Counted from the stretch's first letter, positions 1 to 4,832 are shown. The stretch is 5,706 bases of DNA from Anaerolineales bacterium (GCA_024643945.1 JAHELX010000421.1:1-5706), one strand, 5' to 3'. The notes: generated from the letters alone by a model not told the origin. Numbers and translations are program-made.

Positions 1-579
1 CGTGTTGGATCCGCCCGGCACCAGGAGCGTGACGGCGATGCCGTGGGGCCGCAGCTCTGTGTAGAGGCACTTTGTGAAGGCGTTGACGCCGGCCTTGGCG
101 GCGGAGTAAACCGACCACCCCTGCCACGAGCGGCGGTCACACGCGCTGGACACGTTGATGATCTTGCCGTAGCCCTGCCGCTTGAATTGGGGGGTGAAGG
201 TCCGGCAGCTCATGATGGTGCTGGTGAGGTTTAGGTCGATGATGCGGCGGTTGATGCCATCGTCCATCTCCTCGATGGGCGCCACCTTGAGCGCGCCGCC
301 TGCGTAATTGATGAGGAAATCGACCTTGCCGAAGGCGTCGAGCGTTTCCTTGAGTGCGCGCTGGAAGGTCTCCGGCATGGTCACGTCGCCTGCAAAGGCA
401 ACGACCTTCGAGCCGGCGGCCTCGCAGGCGTCGGCGGTGGCCTTGAGGGCCTTCTCATTTAGGTCGATCAAGACGAGGCCCACCTGGTCAGCCCTGGCGA
501 ACAGCTCCGCCGTGGCCTTCGCGAACCCAGAGCCGACACCCGTGATGACCGCCACTTTTCCCTTCAGAGACTCAGCCAT
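1..579 (-). CDS. Short-chain dehydrogenase/reductase (SDR), C-terminus beyond left edge
   Basis: An NAD(P)-dependent oxidoreductase of the classical SDR family; 193 residues are visible and the C-terminal part is cut by the window edge. The Rossmann glycine motif reads TGVGSGFA (residues 13-20), in which the usual last Gly (TGxxxGxG) is Ala. Asp39 ends the second strand (LIDLNE), which in this family favours NAD over NADP. The NNAG motif is NYAG (91-94). The catalytic set is present: Asn117, Ser145, Tyr158 and Lys162 (YSAAK). The ATG start lies inside the end of the panB-like gene (ATGGCTGA, 8-bp overlap), and GGAGGT sits 7 nt upstream, so translation is probably coupled. Third codon positions are much richer in G+C than in the shell genes. 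As last visible operon gene it could reduce or oxidise the product of the neighbouring enzymes, or recycle NADH inside the shell. The substrate cannot be read from sequence. Confidence 0.93.
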   Translation of the reverse strand, partial: MAESLKGKVAVITGVGSGFAKATAELFARADQVGLVLIDLNEKALKATADACEAAGSKVVAFAGDVTMPETFQRALKETLDAFGKVDFLINYAGGALKVAPIEEMDDGINRRIIDLNLTSTIMSCRTFTPQFKRQGYGKIINVSSACDRRSWQGWSVYSAAKAGVNAFTKCLYTELRPHGIAVTLLVPGGSNT

Positions 580-1465
580 GATTTGCACCTCCCTCTCTCG
601 TGTCTTGCGTAACTTTGCCCCGCAACTGGGCCAGCAACTTGCCCAGTTCTTCATCCTCAATCGCATAACTGTGCTGCATGGTGGGGAATGCGCCGCTTTC
701 CACTTCTTGCCGAAAATCGGTCAGCGCCCCAACGATTGTCTGAGCCAGGTCGGCATACACTTTGAGGAAACGCGGCGACAGCTCCTTGTATAACCCCAGC
801 ATATCCTGGGTAATCAGGCCCTGGCCATCACAGTGCATACCGGAGCCAATGCTGATGGTGGGCACGTCCAGACTGCGCGTGATGATCTCGGCCAGGCGGA
901 CCGGAAGACATTCCAGGACCAGGGCAAACGCGCCCGCGCGCGCCATTTCCAGCGCGTCATCGATAAGCTCTCGGGCGGAGTCAGCGGTTCGCCCCGGCAA
1001 CTGAATGCGGCCTGAGCAGACGATCTTTTGCTTGGTCACCCCGATGTGCCCCATCACCGGGATCCCGGCGCTTACAATGGCTCGCACCAGGACACCAGCC
1101 TGGCGAGTCCCCTCCAGGTGGACGCCGTCTGCGCCTCCCTCCTTCACCAATCGTGTGGCATTGTGCAAAGCGTCGTCCACAGCATTGTACGAGCCGAAGG
1201 GCAGCGTCGTCACCACCAGGCTGTGCCCGGCCCCATTGCGCACGGCGCGCGTATGGTAGACCATTTCATCCACGGTGACCGAAACCGCCTCGGGGCGGCC
1301 GTTACCCACAGTGCCCACCGCGTCGCTGACGAGCACCACATCGATCCCCGCCTGGTCAATGAACGAGGCCATGGGGAAATCATAGGCTGTCAGCAAAGTG
1401 ATTTTCTGGCCTTGCCGCTTTCTGGATTTGAGGGTCGTTGTTGTTACTTTAGATCGCGTGCTCAC
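572..1465 (-). CDS. Divergent PanB-like 3-methyl-2-oxobutanoate hydroxymethyltransferase homologue
   Basis: A 297-residue member of the PanB family (PEP mutase/isocitrate lyase-type TIM barrel). True PanB moves a hydroxymethyl group from 5,10-methylene-tetrahydrofolate to 2-oxoisovalerate, giving ketopantoate. The family signature is clear along the whole chain: LLTAYDF (24-30), VLVSDAVG (44-51), LPFGSY (88-93), HLEGT (116-120), GHIGVTKQ (139-146), LVLECLP (182-188), IGSGMHCDGQ (206-215). Against E. coli PanB from memory, metal ligand Asp45 is kept (Asp48), as are Glu114 (Glu118) and catalytic Glu181 (Glu185). However Ser46 is Ala49, metal ligand Asp84 is Thr87, and substrate-binding Lys112 is His116. 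A tail of about 30 residues past the HSY motif holds a predicted amphipathic helix. The GTG start is 16 nt after the BMC-H stop, with GAGAG upstream. Encoded among shell genes, it is more likely a microcompartment enzyme of altered specificity than a housekeeping pantothenate enzyme. Confidence 0.9.
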   Translation of the reverse strand: MSTRSKVTTTTLKSRKRQGQKITLLTAYDFPMASFIDQAGIDVVLVSDAVGTVGNGRPEAVSVTVDEMVYHTRAVRNGAGHSLVVTTLPFGSYNAVDDALHNATRLVKEGGADGVHLEGTRQAGVLVRAIVSAGIPVMGHIGVTKQKIVCSGRIQLPGRTADSARELIDDALEMARAGAFALVLECLPVRLAEIITRSLDVPTISIGSGMHCDGQGLITQDMLGLYKELSPRFLKVYADLAQTIVGALTDFRQEVESGAFPTMQHSYAIEDEELGKLLAQLRGKVTQDTREGGANHG

Positions 1466-1481
1466 GGGCGTATCTCTCTGT

Positions 1482-1817
1482 CTACTCGACAGGCTCAGGC
1501 AATATATCTTCCAGGTGGAGATGGGGGCTGGGTAGAATTCGCACCGAGACCACTTCCCCTATGCGGCGCGCGGCCTTGGCCCCTGCTTCGAGCGCTGTCC
1601 GCACTGCCCCGACGTCCCCGCGCACCATGACCGTCATATAACCTGCGCCAATGGCACGCCGATCGAGTAGCGTCACGCTGGCTGCTTTCACCATGGCATC
1701 CGCCGCTTCGATACATGCCACGAGCCCTTTGGTTTCGATCATGCCCAGGGCGCGCATTCCCGGGTCTAGCCCCTCTAATTCTGGAAGTATTTCTTGATTC
1801 TCAGTCGTGTTTGCCAT
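1482..1817 (-). CDS. BMC-H hexameric shell protein (copy 1)
   Basis: A single-BMC-domain (Pfam BMC, PduA/CcmK/EutM-type) shell protein of 111 residues; such proteins form the hexameric tiles of the microcompartment facets. The domain spans about residues 23-98 with the family's hallmarks: ALGMIETKG (23-31), [12 protein letters not shown] (35-46), [10 protein letters not shown] (63-72) and the final ILPSPH. The loop that lines the central pore in this family reads AIGAG (55-59). Unusually, about 22 acidic and polar residues precede the domain, and a short acidic tail ([10 protein letters not shown]) follows it. The ATG is 3 nt after the BMC-P stop, and its AGGAAGGA ribosome site lies in the last codons of that gene, so the two are probably co-translated. 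It differs from the other BMC-H in this window in both termini and the pore loop, which suggests a distinct role in the shell. Confidence 0.96.
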   Translation of the reverse strand: MANTTENQEILPELEGLDPGMRALGMIETKGLVACIEAADAMVKAASVTLLDRRAIGAGYMTVMVRGDVGAVRTALEAGAKAARRIGEVVSVRILPSPHLHLEDILPEPVE

Positions 1818-1820
1818 GTT

Positions 1821-2111
1821 CTATTCCTTCCTGAATTCAACAACTCCCTCAAACTGAAGGGAATCCAGAATACCGACAATCGCTGCATCCGCCGGCGACG
1901 AGCCCTGGCCGGTGGCGACGCGGGCTGAGCTGCCCTGACTGACGATAACCAGCTCGCCCTCCCCCGCCCCTACCAGGTCTACCGCCAGAAACGGCTCACC
2001 GGTGACGTTGCCCTTGACGTCGGCCGGACTGACCAGCAGCAATTTGGTGGTTTTCAACAAGTCGTGTTTCAGGGTGGCGACGGCCGAGCCCATAACTTTG
2101 GCGATAAGCAT
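1821..2111 (-). CDS. BMC-P pentameric vertex protein (EutN/CcmL family)
   Basis: A 96-residue protein of the EutN/CcmL family, whose pentamers cap the vertices and close the polyhedral shell. Family features: the start MLIAKVMGSAVAT, a KLLLVSP strand (23-29), FLAVDLVGAGEGE (41-53), the GSSAR loop (60-64) and DAAIVGILDSL near the end (75-85). The length is normal for the family, with an extra strand-like end (FEGVVEFRKE). The ATG lies 3 nt after the upstream stop and is preceded by GAGGAG at good spacing. Its 3' end carries the ribosome site for the following BMC-H gene, so it sits in a tightly packed translational unit. Presence of a vertex protein argues that the locus makes a closed shell rather than open sheets or tubes. 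Confidence 0.97.
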   Translation of the reverse strand: MLIAKVMGSAVATLKHDLLKTTKLLLVSPADVKGNVTGEPFLAVDLVGAGEGELVIVSQGSSARVATGQGSSPADAAIVGILDSLQFEGVVEFRKE

Positions 2112-2114
2112 ATG

Positions 2115-2459
2115 CTATCTCCTCACACTGAGTCGTTTGACCAGGCCAACCAGTTGGTCCACAACTGTATTTGAGCTGGCCGAGACGGCTGCCGCCCCAG
2201 GGTGCTGGCCGGTCAAAGGTCCATGTTGGCATCCCTTGGGCTTGCTTCCCAATCCCACGCTGGCACTGGGTACGGGAGTTGAAACTGGGGGAGACGCCGT
2301 TGTTGGCACAGTCCGGGGCTTATACACCATCGAAACACCCAGTTGCTGAGCCACGTGCCTGGCCAGGTCAGTCAGCACGATGTTTTCGTCTACAATTAGC
2401 TCCGCCTTACCCTGAGCGGCGAGATCCTCGATGTCTTGTGCAGAGTAAAAAGTCTTCAC
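2115..2459 (-). CDS. Small BMC-associated protein with linker and C-terminal amphipathic helix
   Basis: A 114-residue protein of no family I can name. Three parts are visible. Residues 1-46 look folded, with YSAQDIEDLAAQGKAEL followed by a strand and helix (ENIVLTDLARHVAQQLGVSMV). The pattern 'LTxxAR...LGV' resembles, by recollection, small N-terminal domains in EutT/EutQ-like microcompartment proteins. Residues 47-96 are a low-complexity linker rich in Pro, Ser, Thr, Ala and Gly. Residues 97-114 (NTVVDQLVGLVKRLSVRR) form an amphipathic helix like the encapsulation peptides that tether BMC cargo. The chosen start is the GTG at 2459, because AGGGGA lies 6 nt upstream; an in-frame TTG at 2480 would add seven residues but has no good ribosome site. 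It lies between the tandem-domain and pentamer shell genes, so an adaptor or scaffold role is inferred. Confidence 0.85.
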   Translation of the reverse strand: MKTFYSAQDIEDLAAQGKAELIVDENIVLTDLARHVAQQLGVSMVYKPRTVPTTASPPVSTPVPSASVGLGSKPKGCQHGPLTGQHPGAAAVSASSNTVVDQLVGLVKRLSVRR

Positions 2460-2481
2460 CCGGATTCCCCTGTGCTGCAAC

Positions 2482-3096
2482 TTACTTCGTTTGGCCAGTC
2501 AGGCTGTTCACCGCCTGGATGGCTGCATCCCGCCCGACTTTGACCTCGGACTCGGTGCCGGCAATGAGCAAGCGGCCATAGCGCCCCGACGGTGTGTAAT
2601 TGACCAGCGTGATGTTAGCTGCTTTTTCTGCTTCGTTGGCTGCCAACATCACATAGGCGGCTGGCGCAACTTCAACTACACACAGGGTCTGTCCTTTCAG
2701 CAGTAAACTCCCGTAGCTGGTCTGATTCACTAACTGGGCTTCGTAGGCGTCCACATTGGTGACCATTTTGACCAACACTGCCTCGGGCTTTATACGATCA
2801 CTCTCCGAGAGGCCGAAGCGAGCCAATGCTTCCCGGCCGGCAACCTGCACCGCCTCCTGGAAGAAGCCGTGAATCTCGATCGTGCCGAACTCTCGTTCCA
2901 CCCGCAATAGCCCAGGCCGGACATCCGTTGTTTTGAGCGCCGCGTCCAGCACTTCATACACGTCACTGGCTGGGGCCAACTCCATGAATATTTCGGCCAT
3001 GCCCTCCACGGGTACGTCGCCGCGCAGCAACTTCCCAGTCAGAGCCGCATATTGCGGCTGCATTGAATCAATGAGGATGTATGTTCGAAGTTCCAT
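2482..3096 (-). CDS. Tandem-domain BMC-T trimeric shell protein (CcmP/CsoS1D type)
   Basis: A 204-residue shell protein with two fused BMC folds, the normal length for BMC-T. The start ELRTYILIDSMQPQ, the central VEREFGTIEIHG (66-77) and the second-domain stretch EVAPAAYVMLAANEAEKAANITLV (142-165) match, from memory, the CcmP/CsoS1D subgroup. Trimers of that subgroup stack face to face and have a large central pore gated by a conserved Glu-Arg pair; here the pair is Glu67-Arg68, ahead of Phe70-Gly71. Such tiles are thought to pass bulky metabolites or cofactors. The ATG at 3096 was chosen because GAAGGGA lies upstream and family members begin at this point; an in-frame TTG at 3141 would add 15 unrelated residues. 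It follows a 13-bp inverted repeat in the 70-nt gap after BMC-H, the longest gap between genes of this operon. Confidence 0.95.
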   Translation of the reverse strand: MELRTYILIDSMQPQYAALTGKLLRGDVPVEGMAEIFMELAPASDVYEVLDAALKTTDVRPGLLRVEREFGTIEIHGFFQEAVQVAGREALARFGLSESDRIKPEAVLVKMVTNVDAYEAQLVNQTSYGSLLLKGQTLCVVEVAPAAYVMLAANEAEKAANITLVNYTPSGRYGRLLIAGTESEVKVGRDAAIQAVNSLTGQTK

Positions 3097-3147
3097 CGTC
3101 TTCGTCCCTTCAGAGTTGTGACCAATCCGTGTTATACCCAACGCCCA

Positions 3148-3188
3148 CGTGCGGGCATTATAAGCATCAGTCGGCTAATGCCCGCACG
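3148..3188 (-). repeat. Perfect 13-bp inverted repeat spanning the BMC-H stop codon
   Basis: CGTGCGGGCATTA (3148-3160) and its exact reverse complement TAATGCCCGCACG (3176-3188) enclose a 15-nt loop. In the mRNA the 5' arm is the last codons of the BMC-H gene (VRAL) and the TGA stop lies in the loop. No U-tract follows, so it is not a standard intrinsic terminator. It is better read as an mRNA stability or processing hairpin, or a partial terminator, between the hexamer and tandem-trimer cistrons. Confidence 0.8.
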
Positions 3189-3487
3189 ACTTTGGGCGGA
3201 CCTTGGTGTAGCAACTTCTCCACCGCCCGATGGGGACGAGCGATCACGTGTCCAGCCACTAACTCACCTGCTCGTTTGGCTGCCGCTACGCCAGCATCCA
3301 CCGAGGACTGAACGGCGCCCACCTCACCCCTTACCATAATGGTCACGTATCCGCCACCGATTTCCTCCTGGCAGAGGAGTTGTACGTACGCGATCTTACT
3401 CATGGCATCGGCCGCCTCAATTGAGGCCACCAGGCCTCTGGTTTCGACCATACCCAAAGCCGTTGTCTGCAAACGTGCCGTTGTCAT
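3167..3487 (-). CDS. BMC-H hexameric shell protein (copy 2)
   Basis: A 106-residue single-BMC-domain protein, first of the shell genes in this operon. The domain starts almost at the N-terminus: ALGMVETRG (10-18), [12 protein letters not shown] (22-33), [10 protein letters not shown] (50-59), and ends at VIARPH (81-86). The pore loop reads EIGGGY (42-47), a Gly-rich small-residue pore differing from the IGAG loop of the other BMC-H. A tail of about 20 residues ([17 protein letters not shown] part) extends past the domain. The ATG has a strong AGGAGG site 8 nt upstream and lies 25 nt after the decarboxylase-like gene. Being promoter-proximal, well initiated and followed by a stable hairpin, it may be the major facet protein; that ranking is an inference. 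Confidence 0.96.
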   Translation of the reverse strand: MTTARLQTTALGMVETRGLVASIEAADAMSKIAYVQLLCQEEIGGGYVTIMVRGEVGAVQSSVDAGVAAAKRAGELVAGHVIARPHRAVEKLLHQGPPKVVRALAD

Positions 3488-3512
3488 TAACCTAGCCTCC
3501 TGCGTGTAATTG

Positions 3513-4607
3513 CTACAAGGTTCCTAATATGCGGTTTGCCACTCCAACGCCAGCGTTGACATCAGCCGAATAGCCCAGTTGGCGCAAAGCGTTGCCAGTG
3601 GCAATCAGAAGATCAACAATTCGGCCAGGTGATAAATCTCCAAGCTGCGTTGGGTCCAGGAAAAACGCATCCTCAGATGCCCGGCCAAAAGCCCTGCTTT
3701 GGCCCAAAATGTGCGCAATATTTTGGACCAAATCGTCTACACGGATACCGTCAGGACAATGGATAGTCGTAATGGTGCCTTTGCAGAACCGTTGCGGGGA
3801 GTCACAGCCAGGACAATCGCGTCCATCTATGGTCAGCAACAGGTCCATCTCGCTTATTCCCCAGCGGATGGCCTGGGCAGCAACGTCAGCCATAGAAGCA
3901 CTAAACTGGTGGTTACTACTGGGCCGCGAGATGCCAGCCTGAGGCGCTCCCCATAGGCGAGTAATGGCAGAGCGCAACTCGAGCGCTGCAGCCGGCGGGT
4001 CTGGGGCCTGATGGATCGCTCGACCAGCGATAATGATGGATATCGGCAAATCCTGAAAGAAGGGCAAGAGTTCGAGCGTGATGCCACCTGTAGCTGTAAT
4101 CTTGAGCCCCATATCGATCAACTGGCGGATGATATGCTTGTCGTCCTCGGACCATTCACGGTTGAAGGCCTGTTCATCCCATCCGCGATGATAGACCATG
4201 CGTTCCACGCCAAGTTGTCTCCACTCTTTGGCTCGGGCGATGATGTCGCGGACACCGGTCAGCTCCATCAACATTTCTTTGCCCATCTCTTGGGCCACCC
4301 GCAAAGCTGATTCGACCGTAGCCATTGGCGCGCCGCCAATCACGGTCATCATATCGGCTCCCGCATCGAAAGCCATCTTGGCCTCGAGTCCCCCAACGTC
4401 GGGAGTTTTGAGATCAGCCAGAATCAGCTTGTCTGGGCAGACCTCTCGTATTGCCCTTACTGCCTCTATCCCGGCTGCTTTACATAATGGCGTACCTATC
4501 TCGATCACGTCTACGAAGGGGGCTACCTTCAATGCCATAGCAATTGCTGTGGGCAGAGAGGTGTAGTCTAAGGCTATCTGGAGTAACGGTACTGAATTGC
4601 TTTGCAT
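3513..4607 (-). CDS. UlaD-like (KGPDC/HPS family) decarboxylase or aldolase fused to an unknown Cys-containing domain
   Basis: A 364-residue protein, first gene of the operon. Residues 8-220 are a TIM barrel of the orotidine-5'-phosphate decarboxylase suprafamily, closest to 3-keto-L-gulonate-6-phosphate decarboxylase (UlaD/SgbH), which yields L-xylulose 5-phosphate and CO2; hexulose-6-phosphate synthase (HPS) shares the fold. Core residues are kept: Asp14, Glu36, Thr39, the DxKxxD motif (Asp65, Lys67, Asp70), Glu115, His140, Thr173 and phosphate-binding Arg196 (AGRAI). The position of UlaD Arg139 is Trp143. Residues about 237-364 match nothing I recognise; they hold C265-x2-C268-x6-C275-x8-C284 and a helical, Gly/Ala-rich end. 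UlaD itself is about 216 residues, so the extra domain is real added length. The ATG at 4607 was chosen because homology begins there and GAGAG lies 7 nt upstream; the frame runs open to 4739, but that stretch is AT-rich leader. Confidence 0.9.
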   Translation of the reverse strand: MQSNSVPLLQIALDYTSLPTAIAMALKVAPFVDVIEIGTPLCKAAGIEAVRAIREVCPDKLILADLKTPDVGGLEAKMAFDAGADMMTVIGGAPMATVESALRVAQEMGKEMLMELTGVRDIIARAKEWRQLGVERMVYHRGWDEQAFNREWSEDDKHIIRQLIDMGLKITATGGITLELLPFFQDLPISIIIAGRAIHQAPDPPAAALELRSAITRLWGAPQAGISRPSSNHQFSASMADVAAQAIRWGISEMDLLLTIDGRDCPGCDSPQRFCKGTITTIHCPDGIRVDDLVQNIAHILGQSRAFGRASEDAFFLDPTQLGDLSPGRIVDLLIATGNALRQLGYSADVNAGVGVANRILGTL

Positions 4608-4685
4608 CTCTTGACTCTCATCGCATGCATTGTCAATTACTATCTGGAGAGGGGGACTTCGAAGGATTCGTGCACGCCTGTCTCG

Positions 4686-4708
4686 AAAAACCGGACACAC
4701 GCGTTCGG
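4686..4708 (-). terminator. Weak terminator-like hairpin in the operon leader
   Basis: On the transcript, CCGAACGCGTGTGTCCGG folds into a short stem (three pairs, one A/C mismatch, then two or three pairs) and is followed at once by five U residues. This is the form of an intrinsic terminator but with a weak stem. It lies about 55 nt after the predicted transcription start, where an attenuator would sit. No competing antiterminator was identified. Confidence 0.25.
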
Positions 4709-4742
4709 AATTATTTTTAGAAATTAGAAAAAATATCATTTA

Positions 4743-4758
4743 ATGAAAATTATTTCAT
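4743..4758. repeat. Inverted repeat ATGAAA-N4-TTTCAT downstream of the -10 box
   Basis: Perfect 6-bp arms around a 4-bp AT spacer, just downstream of the predicted transcription start. The position suits a repressor operator, but the surroundings are very AT-rich and such repeats can arise by chance. Confidence 0.35.
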
Positions 4759-4771
4759 CTATCGGAAATAA
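4750..4771. repeat. Inverted repeat TTATTTC-N8-GAAATAA over the -10 box and start site
   Basis: Perfect 7-bp arms at 4750-4756 and 4765-4771 separated by 8 bp, giving a 22-bp dyad that overlaps the -10 hexamer and the predicted transcription start. A protein bound here would block RNA polymerase, so this is a candidate operator. It shares its left arm with the inverted repeat at 4743-4758. Confidence 0.45.
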
Positions 4772-4796
4772 TATCACAATTTTCGACATTTGTCAA
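4768..4796 (-). promoter_or_regulatory. Sigma70-type promoter of the BMC operon
   Basis: On the minus strand a perfect -35 hexamer TTGACA (4796-4791) is followed, after exactly 17 bp, by TATTAT (4773-4768), five of six matches to TATAAT. It faces the decarboxylase-like gene and is the only strong promoter seen in the control region. The predicted start is near 4761. Such a near-consensus promoter would be strong unless repressed, which fits the dyads around it. Confidence 0.85.
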
Positions 4797-4832
4797 CCCC
4801 TTTTTGAGCGAAATTTCGCACAATTTTTCGCC
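4775..4832. repeat. Direct repeats CACAATTTTCGAC and CACAATTTTTCGCC
   Basis: Two near-identical elements at 4775-4787 (inside the promoter spacer) and 4819-4832 (upstream of -35). Their starts are 44 bp apart, close to four helical turns, so bound proteins could lie on the same DNA face. The palindrome between them shares the AATTTCG core, which suggests a family of sites for one regulator. Confidence 0.4.
4808..4819. promoter_or_regulatory. Perfect 12-bp palindrome GCGAAATTTCGC upstream of -35
   Basis: A gapless 12-bp palindrome that ends 11 bp upstream of the -35 hexamer, in the usual place for an activator site. It is a candidate binding site for a dimeric regulator, possibly but not demonstrably the BTAD protein encoded next door. 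Confidence 0.5.

Larger units (their letters stand above)
4608..4761 (-). promoter_or_regulatory. 5' leader of the BMC operon (about 150 nt)
   Basis: Untranslated leader between the predicted transcription start near 4761 and the first start codon at 4607. The first half is strongly AT-rich. No riboswitch class was recognised. Its length would allow regulation by RNA structure, and one hairpin followed by five U residues is noted separately. The transcription start is inferred from promoter spacing only. Confidence 0.5.

Noticed and set aside
308..793. 161-residue plus-strand frame
   Set aside because: It is antisense to the SDR and the panB-like 3' end, both of which have clear family motifs.
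572..1465. Ordinary pantothenate biosynthesis operon
   Set aside because: No panC, panD or panE is present, the neighbours are shell genes, and key PanB active-site positions are changed.
1028..1630. 200-residue plus-strand frame
   Set aside because: It runs antisense through the panB-like gene and BMC-H, crosses their junction, and has no domain; it is a shadow of the real genes.
2482..3096. Carboxysome locus, because of the CcmP/CsoS1D-type shell protein
   Set aside because: No RuBisCO, carbonic anhydrase, CcmM/CcmN or CsoS2 was seen, and the other genes code for unrelated enzymes.
3097..3141. TTG start at 3141 for the BMC-T gene
   Set aside because: The ATG at 3096 has GAAGGGA upstream and gives the N-terminus normal for CcmP-type proteins; the extra 15 residues resemble nothing.
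4631..4636. Second TTGACA on the minus strand inside the leader
   Set aside because: No -10-like hexamer occurs 16-18 bp downstream; the expected place overlaps the ribosome site and start codon.
4608..4739. Upstream extension of the decarboxylase-like frame to 4739
   Set aside because: The extra 44 residues are coded by AT-rich leader next to the promoter, have no homology to the family, and the ATG at 4607 has a ribosome site and the right N-terminus.
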